64,000 nucleotides of DNA from Bog-473 sp963828825 (lineage in GTDB: Bacteria > Actinomycetota > Acidimicrobiia > Acidimicrobiales > RAAP-2), in contig CAWHGF010000002.1 in the NCBI GenBank assembly GCA_963828825.1, positions 434,001 through 498,000 of the forward strand, given 5' to 3'. Of the stretch, positions 33,818 through 43,783 are shown piece by piece. How positions within the stretch are numbered: the stretch's first letter is position 1; each line of letters begins with the position of its first letter. The notes under the pieces were generated by a model, which was not told the DNA's origin, made no database searches, and was given only the letters and a program-made list of their open reading frames with translations. The position numbers were made by a program, and so were the translations under genes.

Positions 33818-34948
33818 TCAGAACGACCGGTAGAGCGCGTCAATGAGCGACCGGTTGCGCGTGCTCTGCCAACGGGGGATGACATGGTTCATGACGTAGC
33901 CGAACGCGACACCACCCACCGGATCGGCGAACCCCACCGCCCCCCCGGTGCCGAAGTGGCCGAAACTGCCCGGGTTCGGGCCGAACGGGCGCCGGGGCAC
34001 CGAGGGTTTGAACCCCAACCCGAACGTGACGTCATCGTGCAGGATCGGGCAGTACCCCTCGGACTGGGCCGAGGTCGCCTCCGTCAGCAGGTCGGGAGAG
34101 AGCAGGCGGCCGGGGTCGAGCAACGCGCCATACAGGCGTGCCACGCCGCGCGCCGAACCATGCCCGTTGGTCGACGGCACCTCGGCGCCGCGCCACGCCG
34201 CCGTGTTGACCACACCCGTGGAAGAAAAGCCCGGCGGGTTGAAGTAGCTCAGCATCTCCATGCGGGCGTCACCCTCCAGCGCGTCGTCCAGCGCGGCGGG
34301 AGGTCCCGGCGCCTCGAAGAGCACCTCGGCACAGCGATGCTGCTCCGCCGGCGGGACACCCACGTAGAGGTCGGCCCCCAAGGGCCCCGCCAGCGCGGCC
34401 AGTCGACGCCCGCACGCCTCACCACTCACCCGGCGCACGACCTCGCCGATCAGGTGGCCGTAGGTGTTGGTGTGGTAGGCGTGGCGCGTCCCGGGCTCCC
34501 ACCACGGTGCGGTGGCCGCCAGTGCGCCCGCCATCCGGCTCCAGTCCCACAGGTCGTCGTTGCGCAACCGTTCGCGGATGGCCGGCACCCCGGCCCGGTG
34601 GCAGAGCGCGTGTCGCAACGTCGCTCCTTCCTTGCCCGCGACGGCGAACTCCGGCCAGACGTCGGCGATCGGAGCGTCCAGCGCGACCAGTCCCGCGTCG
34701 ACCAGCTGCAGCGCCAGGAGTGCCACGAACGCCTTCCCGACGGAGTAGAAGTCGACCAGCGTGTCGCGCTGCCAGAGCGTGCGCGCCGCCTGGTCGGCCC
34801 AGCCGCCGGCCAGGTCGACCACGGTCACGCCGTCGACCACGATGCACACCGCCGCGCCGACCTCACCACGCTCGGCGAAGTTGTGGGCGAACTCCTCCTG
34901 CACGGCGCGGAAGCGGGCGTCACAGTGGCCGGAGACCGGGACGTCCAC
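33818..34948 (-). CDS. serine hydrolase, class C beta-lactamase / esterase family
   Basis: 376 aa. The catalytic 'SVGK' (S-x-x-K), Tyr of 'YHTNTYGH' (Y-x-N) and a C-terminal 'HFGTGG' place it in the EstB/penicillin-binding family. There is no signal peptide, so it is probably a cytoplasmic esterase and not a beta-lactamase. The start is GTG 34948; the upstream extension looks non-coding. Confidence 0.85.
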   Translation of the reverse strand: MDVPVSGHCDARFRAVQEEFAHNFAERGEVGAAVCIVVDGVTVVDLAGGWADQAARTLWQRDTLVDFYSVGKAFVALLALQLVDAGLVALDAPIADVWPEFAVAGKEGATLRHALCHRAGVPAIRERLRNDDLWDWSRMAGALAATAPWWEPGTRHAYHTNTYGHLIGEVVRRVSGEACGRRLAALAGPLGADLYVGVPPAEQHRCAEVLFEAPGPPAALDDALEGDARMEMLSYFNPPGFSSTGVVNTAAWRGAEVPSTNGHGSARGVARLYGALLDPGRLLSPDLLTEATSAQSEGYCPILHDDVTFGLGFKPSVPRRPFGPNPGSFGHFGTGGAVGFADPVGGVAFGYVMNHVIPRWQSTRNRSLIDALYRSF

Positions 34949-35040
34949 GGACGCGACTCTGTCTCCGGCGTGCCGGCGGTGCAAACGGCAGGGCGGCGAT
35001 CTCAGCCCGGCCCGGCCGCCCGGCGGCCACCCGGGGTGCG

Positions 35041-35604
35041 TCAGGTCCCGCGCGCCCCGACCCGCCGGGAAATTTCTCGCAAGAGCGGCACCCAACTGGC
35101 CAGGTCACCGACCACCAGACCCTCGACCTTGCCGCTGTCGTCGGCCCGGCGCAGCGTCACGGCGTCGTACGCCCACGGTCGGGCCAGGAAGGCTGCCGCC
35201 TCCTCCTCGGTCATGGCGCCGCCCTGGCGACCCAACGAGATCACGCTGTCGGTCGTGAGCACGCCGCCGTACCCTCCGTCGGTCGCCACGAGATACCGCT
35301 TCGCCGCCACATGCAGCCCCACCGTCCCGGCCACCCGTTCCCCCAGCTCGCGCCGGACGGCGTGCGCGGCGTCGGTGGCGTGGGCCTCGTCGGTGCCACC
35401 GGGCAGCAGATGCCCGATGTCGTGCACCAGCCCCGCCGCCGCCAGCTCGTCGTCGCCGGGATGGAGATGCGCCAGCAGCGCCGCCGTCTGCAGGGCGTGG
35501 TCGAGCTGCGAGACAGGGACCCCGGGGCTGAGCGGCCGTCGGGCCCCGGTGGCCAGCACGCCGACCATCTCCTCCACGCCGAGCTCCGGCCCGGTGGTGG
35601 TCAT
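35041..35604 (-). CDS. HD-domain protein
   Basis: 187 aa with 'HALQTAALLAH' and 'LVHDIGHLLPG', the metal-binding His and His-Asp of HD hydrolases, and a later His at 'VGLHVAAKRY'. The compact size resembles the PhnZ-type branch, which includes diiron oxygenases as well as phosphohydrolases, so the reaction is uncertain. The start is ATG 35604. Divergent from the sulfotransferase 114 bp away. Confidence 0.78.
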   Translation of the reverse strand: MTTTGPELGVEEMVGVLATGARRPLSPGVPVSQLDHALQTAALLAHLHPGDDELAAAGLVHDIGHLLPGGTDEAHATDAAHAVRRELGERVAGTVGLHVAAKRYLVATDGGYGGVLTTDSVISLGRQGGAMTEEEAAAFLARPWAYDAVTLRRADDSGKVEGLVVGDLASWVPLLREISRRVGARGT

Positions 35605-35718
35605 TGGGCGACCCTCCCGGGACCCCCGCCGGGAGACCTTCTGGGACTCCCCGTGCAGCAGCTCCTCATGCGACATTCTCCCCCTTTTCTCCCCCCGTTG
35701 CGGGTACGGTGACGCCCC

Positions 35719-36948
35719 GTGCCCTGGGTCCCCCCGCCACGCAGCCCGTGGGCGGACAAGATGGTGTCGCTCGGGCGCAGCCTGGGTGATGGCGGGCGCT
35801 CCATGGTCTCGCTCCAGCCGGAGGACCTCACGGCCGCGGCCGTCACCACCACCGGGCTCGACGATTTCGGCGATGACTGGTGGCGGGAGCCCTTCCGCCG
35901 CCTGTGCACCTCCCTCGACTCCGAGGCGCGACTCCACCTGCCGGGTCGCATCCGCACCCGGGGCGAGCTCCAGGTGATCCTGCAGAACCGCCTGCGCATG
36001 GTGGACCTCTGGAAGAGGGAGCCGGCGGTCCTGCGCGAGCCCGTGCACGCTCCCATCGTGGTCACCGGCCTCGGGCGCTCGGGCACCACGTTGCTGCACG
36101 AGCTCCTCGCCTGCGACCTCGACAACCGCCCACCGCTGCTGTGGGAGCTGCTCCATACCGTCCCGTACGACGACGCCTCCGGCGACCTGTGCGACGACGA
36201 GATCAGGCTGATGGACGAGATCATCCCCGCCTTCACGGCCATGCACGAGAACGGCGGCCGCCTCCCCACCGAGTGCATCTTCGCCTTCGCGCACCAGTTC
36301 TCGAGCGACGTCTACACGGGTCTCTACAACGTGGCCGACTACACGGTGTGGCGCAGCGGCGAGGACCAGGCGCCGATTTACGACTGGCACAAGCGCCACC
36401 TGCAGACGCTCCAGTGGGTGTCCGGGCGGCCGACGACGCGTTGGGTCGTCAAGGCGCCCTCGCACCTCTCCGCCCTGCCCCTCGTCTTCTCCACCTATCC
36501 GGATGCCCGTGTCGTGATCACCCACCGTGACCCGCTGCGGGTCATCGGGTCGCTGTCGGACCTCATGGCGACGTTGCACTACATGCACTCGGACCACGTC
36601 AACCACGGCATCCTCGTCGAGTTCATGGCGATGGGCCTCGAGATGCAGATGGACGGCGTCACCGCCGAGCGCGACGCCGGCGCCATCCCCGGGGACCAGA
36701 TCACCGACGTCGTCTACCGCGACCTGGTGGCCGACCCGGTCGGCACGATCGAGCGGCTCTACGCCGCCTGGGACCTCCCGCTGACTCCGGAGTTCCGCTC
36801 GGCGCTCGAGGGATACCTGGCCGCCCGCCACACGGCCCGCGCCGGCGGGCACGACTATTCCTTCGCCGACACCGGCCTCGACCTGGCCACCCACCGGGCG
36901 CTGGTCGCCCCCTACCAGGAGCGTTTCGGCGTTCCTTCCGAGGTGTAG
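35719..36948 (+). CDS. sulfotransferase family protein
   Basis: 409 aa from GTG 35719 (ATG 35761 is an alternative). The PAPS 5'-phosphosulfate loop is 'VTGLGRSGTTLLHE', and the 3'-phosphate site 'VITHRDPLRVIGSL'. It would transfer sulfate to a lipid, steroid or carbohydrate hydroxyl; many such paralogues occur in actinobacteria. Convergent with the DUF1214 gene. Confidence 0.85.
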   Translation: MPWVPPPRSPWADKMVSLGRSLGDGGRSMVSLQPEDLTAAAVTTTGLDDFGDDWWREPFRRLCTSLDSEARLHLPGRIRTRGELQVILQNRLRMVDLWKREPAVLREPVHAPIVVTGLGRSGTTLLHELLACDLDNRPPLLWELLHTVPYDDASGDLCDDEIRLMDEIIPAFTAMHENGGRLPTECIFAFAHQFSSDVYTGLYNVADYTVWRSGEDQAPIYDWHKRHLQTLQWVSGRPTTRWVVKAPSHLSALPLVFSTYPDARVVITHRDPLRVIGSLSDLMATLHYMHSDHVNHGILVEFMAMGLEMQMDGVTAERDAGAIPGDQITDVVYRDLVADPVGTIERLYAAWDLPLTPEFRSALEGYLAARHTARAGGHDYSFADTGLDLATHRALVAPYQERFGVPSEV

Positions 36949-36988
36949 CGGTCGCCCCGTCCCGCCGCGGCCGTCGCCGGCCGACCCG

Positions 36989-38134
36989 CTACGAACGTGC
37001 CAGGTCCCCGACCGCGACCAGCTCCGCCGTCGGGTGTGGCGGCCCGTCGGCCAGCACCCAGCGCACCAGCATGTAGCCCTCGAGCCGGCCTCCCGTGTCG
37101 AGCCAGTTCTCGACCCCCGGATCCGACGGCGCGATCACCATGCGCCATGAGCCGTCGGCCGAGCGGCTGGCGGTCTGGTTGTTCAGCGCGGTCGTGGTGT
37201 AGCGGTAGTCGAAGCTCTCCATCCACGGCGAGGTGAGCGTCAGCCCCCAGTAGAGGAACGGCTTGTCGGGCTCGTGCACGGTCACCACCAGCGCCTGGCC
37301 GGGCTCCAGGCGGAAGCGCCCCCCGTGGTACGTCATCTCCGCGTTGGAGTGTGAGCGCACCTCGTCCTCCTGCGACTCGACGTGGGCCGAGCCGGCCTGG
37401 CCACCGAACGTGTTCATGTTGGAGGCCGCGTCGTGCCACATCTGCAACGCCGTCCCGCCCACGAAGGTGAGGAACATCGCGGCGAACTCGAGCTTGGGCG
37501 CGAGCTCCGCGGCGGAGAGGATGGGCGGCGGAATGACCTCTCCCGGTTCGGGAATCAGCTCCATCGTCAGTCGGGACAGGCGATCGGGCCGCTTCTCGAA
37601 GTGCGTCTCGCGGATCGCCAGCTGCGCCGTGCCCGGCTCGAGCACGACGGAGTTGCGGGGCCTGGGGTCGGGCAGGGCGGCGGCCGGCGCAATGAGGATG
37701 TCGACCTCGCCGTTGGGACCGAGCTCGAACTCGTCGATGTGGGTCTGCGTCTGCGTCCCCGTGCGCCCCCCCACCTGCCCCTGTCCGAAGGGGGTGCCGA
37801 AGGTCATGCCGAGATAGGCGCACTCCCCCCGGTACCCGGACAGCCGGTACGAACGCGAATCGTCGAGCACGCAGAACGTGTAGTGGACGTCGGGGTTGTC
37901 GACCAGGAGCTTCTTGTACTCGTCCTGGAGGACGAACAGCTGCGGATGCAGCGGGTCGGACTTCTCCACGATCCAGTCGAGGGCCAGCCGGGAGAGCCGG
38001 GTCACCCACCGGTAGCCCTCCGACAGGTCCACGTCGGTCTCGGGCACCCCGGTGGCCCGGCGCACGACGTCGAGAGCCGCCGTCTGTGCCTGCACCCAGG
38101 CGTTGAACGCTGCGTCCAGTCGGTCGTCTCGCAT
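36989..38134 (-). CDS. DUF1214-domain protein
   Basis: 381 aa. The C-terminal third ('PFLYWGLTLTSPWMES', 'SWRMVIAP') matches DUF1214, a beta-rich domain of unknown function often paired with DUF1254. The N-terminal part has no recognised domain and no signal peptide. The start is ATG 38134; GTG 38152 is possible. It is divergent from the acyl-CoA dehydrogenase with ~70 bp between starts, so the two may share regulation. Confidence 0.7.
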   Translation of the reverse strand: MRDDRLDAAFNAWVQAQTAALDVVRRATGVPETDVDLSEGYRWVTRLSRLALDWIVEKSDPLHPQLFVLQDEYKKLLVDNPDVHYTFCVLDDSRSYRLSGYRGECAYLGMTFGTPFGQGQVGGRTGTQTQTHIDEFELGPNGEVDILIAPAAALPDPRPRNSVVLEPGTAQLAIRETHFEKRPDRLSRLTMELIPEPGEVIPPPILSAAELAPKLEFAAMFLTFVGGTALQMWHDAASNMNTFGGQAGSAHVESQEDEVRSHSNAEMTYHGGRFRLEPGQALVVTVHEPDKPFLYWGLTLTSPWMESFDYRYTTTALNNQTASRSADGSWRMVIAPSDPGVENWLDTGGRLEGYMLVRWVLADGPPHPTAELVAVGDLARS

Positions 38135-38201
38135 CCGGAGGACGCTACCCACGTTTCGGTGGAGTTTCCCGTTCCCCGGCGTGCCCGGTAACTTCGGGCG
38201 T

Positions 38202-39551
38202 GTGACCGACACCGCCACCGAGACGACGCGGACCGACGAGCTGCTGAGCGAGCTCCGGTCCTGGCTGCGCAGCAACTGGGACCCCGACCTGACCGTGGCG
38301 GAGTGGTGGGAACGGATGGGCCTGGCCGGCTGGTCCGCCCCGGGCCTGCCCGAGAACGCCTACGGCAAGGCCATGGCGCGCTCCGACGTCGTCCTGGTGC
38401 AGCAGGAGGTCGCCAAGTTCGGCGCGCTGGGCGCCCCCGCCGGGCTGGGGCTGCTGCTGGCCGCCCCGACCATCGCCACCCACGGGACCCAGGAGCAGAT
38501 CGACCTCTACGTGCGCGACATCGTCACCGGCCAGAAGGCCTGGTGCCAGCTCTTCAGCGAGCCGCAGGCCGGCTCGGACCTCGCCGGCCTCCAGACCCGG
38601 GCCGTCAAGGACGGCGACGAGTGGATCATCAACGGCCAGAAGGTGTGGACCTCGGGGGGCCAGTACGCCGACCTCGGGATGCTCCTGGCGCGCACCGACC
38701 CCGACGTGCCCAAGCACCAGGGCATCTCCTACTTCGCCTTCGACATGCTCCAGGACGGCGTCGACGTGCGCCCGCTCAAGGAGATGACCGGGCACGCGCT
38801 CTTCAACGAGGTCTTCATCACCGACGCCCGGGTGGCCGACTCCGCCCTCATCGGCGGGCTCAACAACGGTTGGGCCGCGGCCAACACGACGCTCATGAAC
38901 GAGCGGGCCGGACTCGGTTCCGGCGGCGGGAACGCAGCCGGGGGCGGCCTGGCGCAACCGGGCTCGGTCATGGGCATGCTGCCGCGGCGGGTGGGCGACC
39001 AGGTCGCTCCCCCACCGGGAGCTGCAGGCGGGAACAAGAGATCCCAGGCCCCGGGTGGCGCCCTGGGCGCCATGCGCGGCGGGGCCGGCCTGCTGATCAG
39101 CGTGGCCAAGTCCCGTGGGGTCGACCACGACGCCGGCATCCGCCAGGACCTGGCCCGGCTCTACACGCTCGGCGAGCTCGGCCGTTTCAACGGTCTGCGG
39201 GTCAAGGCGGTCAAGGAGCAGGGGCGCGACATCCCCGGCATGCCCAACGTGGCCAAGCTCTCCATGAGCCAGATCGTCCGCCTCACCCGCGATCTCGGCC
39301 TGCGCATCATGGGCCCCGCCGGCATGCTCCACGCCTACGACGGTGACGACAAGGCCGCGCTCAAGCACGCCACCGGTGACCCGTTCGCCGGCGGCATCAC
39401 CGAGATGGCGCTCTTCGCCCAGGCACCTCCGATCTACGGCGGGACGGACCAGGTGCAGCGCAACATCATCGGGGAGCGGGTGCTGGGACTGCCGAAGGAA
39501 CCCAACAACGACCGCGTGACGCCCTTCTCGCAACTGCCCAAGAACGCCTAG
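38202..39551 (+). CDS. acyl-CoA dehydrogenase family protein (FadE-like)
   Basis: 449 aa from GTG 38202. The FAD/substrate motif 'CQLFSEPQAGSDLAGLQT' and C-terminal 'YGGTDQVQRNIIGERVLGLP' are typical of flavin acyl-CoA dehydrogenases. A Gly/Pro-rich insert around residues 245-310 is a known feature of actinobacterial members. It would introduce the alpha-beta double bond into an acyl-CoA. First gene of a same-strand catabolic run. Confidence 0.9.
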   Translation: MTDTATETTRTDELLSELRSWLRSNWDPDLTVAEWWERMGLAGWSAPGLPENAYGKAMARSDVVLVQQEVAKFGALGAPAGLGLLLAAPTIATHGTQEQIDLYVRDIVTGQKAWCQLFSEPQAGSDLAGLQTRAVKDGDEWIINGQKVWTSGGQYADLGMLLARTDPDVPKHQGISYFAFDMLQDGVDVRPLKEMTGHALFNEVFITDARVADSALIGGLNNGWAAANTTLMNERAGLGSGGGNAAGGGLAQPGSVMGMLPRRVGDQVAPPPGAAGGNKRSQAPGGALGAMRGGAGLLISVAKSRGVDHDAGIRQDLARLYTLGELGRFNGLRVKAVKEQGRDIPGMPNVAKLSMSQIVRLTRDLGLRIMGPAGMLHAYDGDDKAALKHATGDPFAGGITEMALFAQAPPIYGGTDQVQRNIIGERVLGLPKEPNNDRVTPFSQLPKNA

Positions 39552-39592
39552 CCGTCCGCGGCTGCGTCGGGCTGGACCGGGGGGTCGTCGAA

Positions 39593-40765
39593 GTGGGTCG
39601 AGAGGACCGCAGTCTGCGCGGCGCGGCCGCCATCGTCGGCGTCGTCGACGACGTCTCACCGAGCGGAGAACTCGACCGGACGGGCCGCGAGCTCGAGGTC
39701 GCCATGGTGCTCGGCGCGCTCGAGGACGCCGGGCTCTCCCTGGCCGACGTGGACGGCGTGTGCCACCCCGAATCGGCCGTGGCCTTCGCCGAGTACCTGG
39801 GCCTGCACCCGAGGTTCATCGAGTCGACCATGACCGGCGGTTCGAGCTACGAGGTCCATGTCGAACACGCGGCCGCCGCCATCGCGGCGGGGCTGTGCGA
39901 GGTCGTGGTCAGCGTCTACGCCTCGACTCCGCGCAGCGATCGCACCCGAAAGCGCTCACGACCCCGTCGCGGCATGCCGGGGCCCAACCCGATGGCCGAG
40001 TGGGAGCTCCCGTTCGGCCTCCGCCTCCCGATGGGCCCCTACGCGCTGGCCGCAGCACGCCACATGCACGAGTTCGGCACGACGTCGGAGCAGCTCGCCG
40101 CCATTGCGGTGAGCACGCGGGAGTGGGCCGCCCTGAACCCACGCGCCCGCTATCGCGACCCGCTCACCATCGCCGACGTGCTGGCGTCACCGCTCCAGGT
40201 GAGCCCCCTGCACCTCCTCGACTGCTGCCTGGTCACCGACGGCGCCGGCGCCTTCGTGATGACCAGCGCGGCGCGGGCCCCGACGCTGCGCAAGCCACCC
40301 GTCTACGTCCTCGGCGCGGCGACCTGCAGCGACCACATGGGCATCACCCAGATGTCCGACCTCACCACGACCCCGGGGGCCGTGTCGGGTTCCCGCGCCT
40401 TCGCCATGGCGGGCCTCGGTCCAACGGACGTCGACGTGCTCATGGGCTACGACAGCTTCACCATCACGTCCCTCCTCCACCTGGAGGACCTCGGCTTCTG
40501 CCCGAAGGGAGAGGGTGGCCCGTTCGCCGCCCAGGGCGGCCTCGGCCCGGGGGGTTCACTCCCCATGAACACGAACGGCGGCGGGCTCTCCTTCACCCAC
40601 CCCGGCATGTACGGCATGTTCCTCATCACCGAAGCAGTGCGCCAGCTACGGGGCGAATGTGACGTGCGTCAGGTCGCCGGCGCCGACGTCGCGGTGGCGC
40701 ACGGCTCCGGCATGTTCCTCTCGGTCATGTCGACCGCCGTGCTCGGGACCGAGGCGACCCTGTGA
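39593..40765 (+). CDS. thiolase-fold lipid-transfer protein lacking the cysteine nucleophile
   Basis: 390 aa from GTG 39593. The thiolase fold is clear, including 'HPGMYGMFL' and 'VAHGSGMFLS' near the C terminus, but the position of the catalytic Cys reads 'ESTMTGGSSYE', with no Cys. This resembles Ltp2-type retro-aldolases of steroid side-chain degradation, which work with a DUF35 partner. The following gene is exactly such a DUF35 protein and overlaps it by 4 bp. A carbon-carbon retro-aldol reaction on a 3-hydroxyacyl-CoA is therefore the likely role; a thiolase reaction is unlikely. Confidence 0.82.
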   Translation: MGREDRSLRGAAAIVGVVDDVSPSGELDRTGRELEVAMVLGALEDAGLSLADVDGVCHPESAVAFAEYLGLHPRFIESTMTGGSSYEVHVEHAAAAIAAGLCEVVVSVYASTPRSDRTRKRSRPRRGMPGPNPMAEWELPFGLRLPMGPYALAAARHMHEFGTTSEQLAAIAVSTREWAALNPRARYRDPLTIADVLASPLQVSPLHLLDCCLVTDGAGAFVMTSAARAPTLRKPPVYVLGAATCSDHMGITQMSDLTTTPGAVSGSRAFAMAGLGPTDVDVLMGYDSFTITSLLHLEDLGFCPKGEGGPFAAQGGLGPGGSLPMNTNGGGLSFTHPGMYGMFLITEAVRQLRGECDVRQVAGADVAVAHGSGMFLSVMSTAVLGTEATL

Positions 40766-41253
40766 GCGTCGGGAGCACGGAACGCGCCGACCGCGCCACG
40801 CCGACACGCCTCGAGCCGCCGGTCGGCGACGAGAGCGGGCCCTTCTGGGAGGCCACAAGCCGGGGCCGCCTGCTGGTGCAGTGGTGCACGGCCTGCGACC
40901 GGGGCGTCTTCTACCCGCGTTCGTTCTGCCCCTACTGCGAGGTGGCGGGGGACACCGGCCGTGCCGGCGAGGCGGGAGGGACGCTCGAATGGCGCGAGGC
41001 GAGCGGGAGGGCAACGGTGTACGCGGCCGTGGTCGAGCACAGGCCGGAGGCCGCCGGGGCGGCGTTCTCGAACGGGGAGCCCTACTGCATCGCCCTGATA
41101 GACCTGGAAGAAGGGGTGCGCATGATGACCAACATCGTCGGGTGCCCGCCCGGGGACGTCCACAGCGGCATGGCCGTGACCGTCAGCTGGGAGCCGCTCA
41201 GCGACGGCCGGCAGCTGGCGCTGTTCCGGCCGTCCGGGGCGGAGGGGTCGTGA
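40762..41253 (+). CDS. OB-fold / zinc-ribbon DUF35 protein (ChsH2-like partner)
   Basis: 163 aa. The rubredoxin-like zinc ribbon 'CTACDRGVFYPRSFCPYC' holds four Cys, followed by an OB fold. DUF35 proteins form obligate complexes with thiolase-like enzymes and activate them. GTG 40762 overlaps the upstream stop, and its own stop overlaps the ligase GTG, so three genes are translationally coupled. Confidence 0.88.
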   Translation: MSVGSTERADRATPTRLEPPVGDESGPFWEATSRGRLLVQWCTACDRGVFYPRSFCPYCEVAGDTGRAGEAGGTLEWREASGRATVYAAVVEHRPEAAGAAFSNGEPYCIALIDLEEGVRMMTNIVGCPPGDVHSGMAVTVSWEPLSDGRQLALFRPSGAEGS

Positions 41254-42837
41254 CCCTGCCCGAGGACAAGCGCGCCGCGGCGGCGCAGGGCATGCTGCAC
41301 GCGTGGTGGGCGGCCCGGATCCCGGACCACCTCGCGCTCATCACGCCCCACGGGGACCGCACCTACGGCGACCTCAACGCGGAGATCAACCGCCTCTCCC
41401 GGGCGTTGCGGGCCCGGGGCCTGGAACCCGGCGACTCCATCGCGCTCGATGTGCACGAACGGCCCCGAATTCCTCGAGGTCCTCTACGCGGCGCAGCGCA
41501 CCGGGCTGCGCCTGACGCCGATCAACTGGCACCTCACCGGTGAGGAGGCGGCCTACATCATCGAGAACTGCGAGGCCAAGGCGTTCGTCTGCTCGGGCGA
41601 GCTCGGCGAGAAGGTCGTCGCGGCCGCGGCGGCGGGCGGCCCGGGCCTCGTCAGGATCAACACGGGCGGCTACCTGCCGGGCTTCGAGATGTACAACACG
41701 GTCGTCGCCGCCGAGGAGGGCACCGACATCGAGGACCCGGTCATCGGCACCCAGATGCTCTACACGTCGGGTACCACCGGGCGGCCCAAGGGCGTGCACC
41801 GCGACACCGCCGCGGTGAGCGCGCTGGCCACCGTCAACTTCTGCGGCTACGACGAGGACTACGAGCACACCGTCGACGCCCATCTCCTCACCGGGCCGCT
41901 GTACCACGCCGCGCCGCTGGCCTTCTCGGTGGCGGTCCCCTTTCTGTACGGCGTGCCCATCGTCGTCATGGACCACTGGGACCCCGTCGAGGCGCTGCGC
42001 CTCATTGAGCACCACGGGATCACGCACACCCACATGGTCCCCACCATGTTCCACCGCCTGCTCGCGCTGCCCCCCGAGACCCGGGAGCGTTCCGACACCT
42101 CGTCGCTCCGCTTCGTGATCCACGGCGCGGCCCCGTGCCCCGTCCCCGTCAAGCGGCGCCTCATCGAGTGGCTGGGACCGGTGGTGGTCGAGTACTACGC
42201 GGCCACCGAAGGCCTCGGCACGCTGGTCGACTCCAAGACCTGGCTCGCGCACCCCGGCACCGTCGGCCGCCCGATGGTGCCGGGGCTGGTCAAGGTGGCC
42301 GACGACGCCGGCAACGATCTCCCCCCCGGCGAGATCGGCCAGGTCTTCCTGCTGGCCCCGGCCGCCACGAAGTTCGACTACTACGGCGACACCGAGAAGA
42401 CGGCCGGGGCGTTCCGCGGCGATTACTTCACGCTGGGCGACATGGGGTACATGGACAGCGAGGGGTACCTCTACCTCACCGACCGCACGGCCAACCTGAT
42501 CATCTCGGGCGGCGTCAACATCTACCCGGCGGAGGTCGACGCGGTGCTCCTGGAGCACCCGGCGGTGGGCGACGTCGCCACCATCGGCGTGCCCGACGAG
42601 GAGTGGGGGGAGGCGGTCAAGGCCGTCGTGCAGCCGGCCGAGGGGGTCACGGGCAGCGACGAGCTGGCCGCCGAGCTCATGGCGTTCTGCCGGGACCACC
42701 TGGCCCACTTCAAATGCCCACGCAGCGTCGACTTCGTACCGGAGCTGCCGCGGGAGGATACTGGGAAGATCTTCAAGAGGAAGCTGCGCGACCAATACAG
42801 GGCGAAGCAGGACCGGACGGCGTCGAAGCCGGACTGA
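41250..42837 (+). CDS. acyl-CoA synthetase (AMP-dependent ligase), frame interrupted by one insertion
   Basis: The adenylation motif 'YTSGTTGRPKG' and C-terminal 'NIYPAEVD' and 'TGKIFKRKL' regions are intact. The protein begins at GTG 41250, but an extra G at about 41448 shifts the frame. Without it '...GDSIAL' continues as 'MCTNGPEFLEV...' to 42837, giving about 528 aa. Read as given, only 41449-42837 (462 aa) would be translated as an apparently separate gene. It activates a carboxylic acid for the surrounding acyl-CoA pathway. This is probably a sequence error. Confidence 0.85.
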
Positions 42838-42859
42838 CCAAAACCAAAAGGAGCTGAAC

Positions 42860-43774
42860 GTGGGTATCTGTGACGGACGGGTCGTCGTCATCACCGGGGC
42901 AGGCCGGGGCATCGGGCGGGAGCACGCACTCGAGTTCGCCAGCCAGGGCGCCAAGCTGGTCATCAACGACCTCGGCGCCGAGGTGGACGGGTCGGGCTCC
43001 TCGGACGGTCCGGCCGGCCAGGTGGTCGACGAGGTCCGCGGCATGGGCGGCGAGGCCGTGGCCAACGGCGACGACGTCTCGGACTACGACGGCGCGGGCC
43101 GCCTGATCCGGACGGCCATCGACACGTACGGGACCATCGACGTGCTCGTCAACAACGCAGGCATCCTGCGCGACCGCATGCTGGTCAACATGACGATCGA
43201 TGAGTGGGACGCCGTGATCAAGGTGCACCTGCGCGGCACCTTCGCGCCGACCCGCCACGCCGTGGAGTACTGGCGCAACCGCACCAAGGCCGGCGAGACG
43301 AACGACGCCCGCATCATCAACACCACGTCGCCGTCGGGCATCTACGGCAACGTGGGCCAGACCAACTACGGGGCCGCCAAGGCGGGGATCGCCTCCTTCA
43401 CCATCATCGCCGCCATGGAGCTCGAGCGCTACGGCGTCACCGTCAACGCCATCGCACCGGCCGCCCTCACCCGCATGACAGAGAACCTCGGCATGGGCAC
43501 GGCGTCGGCCGAGAAGAAGCCCGAGGAGTTCGACCCCTTCGATCCGGCCAACATCGCGCCGATCGTGGTGTGGCTCGGCAGCTCCGAGTCGGCGGCCATC
43601 ACCGGCCGTGTCTTCAACGTGCAGGGTGACCACATCAGCGTGGCCGAGGGCTGGGTGGCCGGCCCCGGTGCGGACAAGGGCGACCGCTGGGACCCGGCCG
43701 AGCTCGGCAAGGTCGTGCCCGACCTGGTGGCCAAGGCAGCCCCGAACGCCAACATGGGCGGGCGGCGGAAGTAG
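42860..43774 (+). CDS. SDR-family 3-hydroxyacyl-CoA dehydrogenase-like protein
   Basis: 304 aa. 'ITGAGRGIGREH' binds NAD(P), and 'NTTSPSGIYGNVGQTNYGAAK' shortened here to Ser of TSPSG and Tyr-Lys of YGAAK form the catalytic set. The long loop 'INDLGAEVDGSG' is typical of HSD17B4-type dehydrogenases such as Hsd4A. A clear AAAAGGAG site lies 8 bp before GTG 42860. It fits oxidation of the 3-hydroxy intermediate in the same pathway. Confidence 0.88.
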   Translation: MGICDGRVVVITGAGRGIGREHALEFASQGAKLVINDLGAEVDGSGSSDGPAGQVVDEVRGMGGEAVANGDDVSDYDGAGRLIRTAIDTYGTIDVLVNNAGILRDRMLVNMTIDEWDAVIKVHLRGTFAPTRHAVEYWRNRTKAGETNDARIINTTSPSGIYGNVGQTNYGAAKAGIASFTIIAAMELERYGVTVNAIAPAALTRMTENLGMGTASAEKKPEEFDPFDPANIAPIVVWLGSSESAAITGRVFNVQGDHISVAEGWVAGPGADKGDRWDPAELGKVVPDLVAKAAPNANMGGRRK

Positions 43775-43783
43775 CCTCGGCTC

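Noticed and set aside
33818..34948. Antibiotic-resistance beta-lactamase
   Set aside because: S-x-x-K and Y-x-N are shared with esterases and peptidases; no signal peptide or resistance context.
38930..39120. Foreign insertion in the acyl-CoA dehydrogenase
   Set aside because: The Gly/Pro-rich insert is in frame and, from memory, common in actinobacterial FadE proteins.
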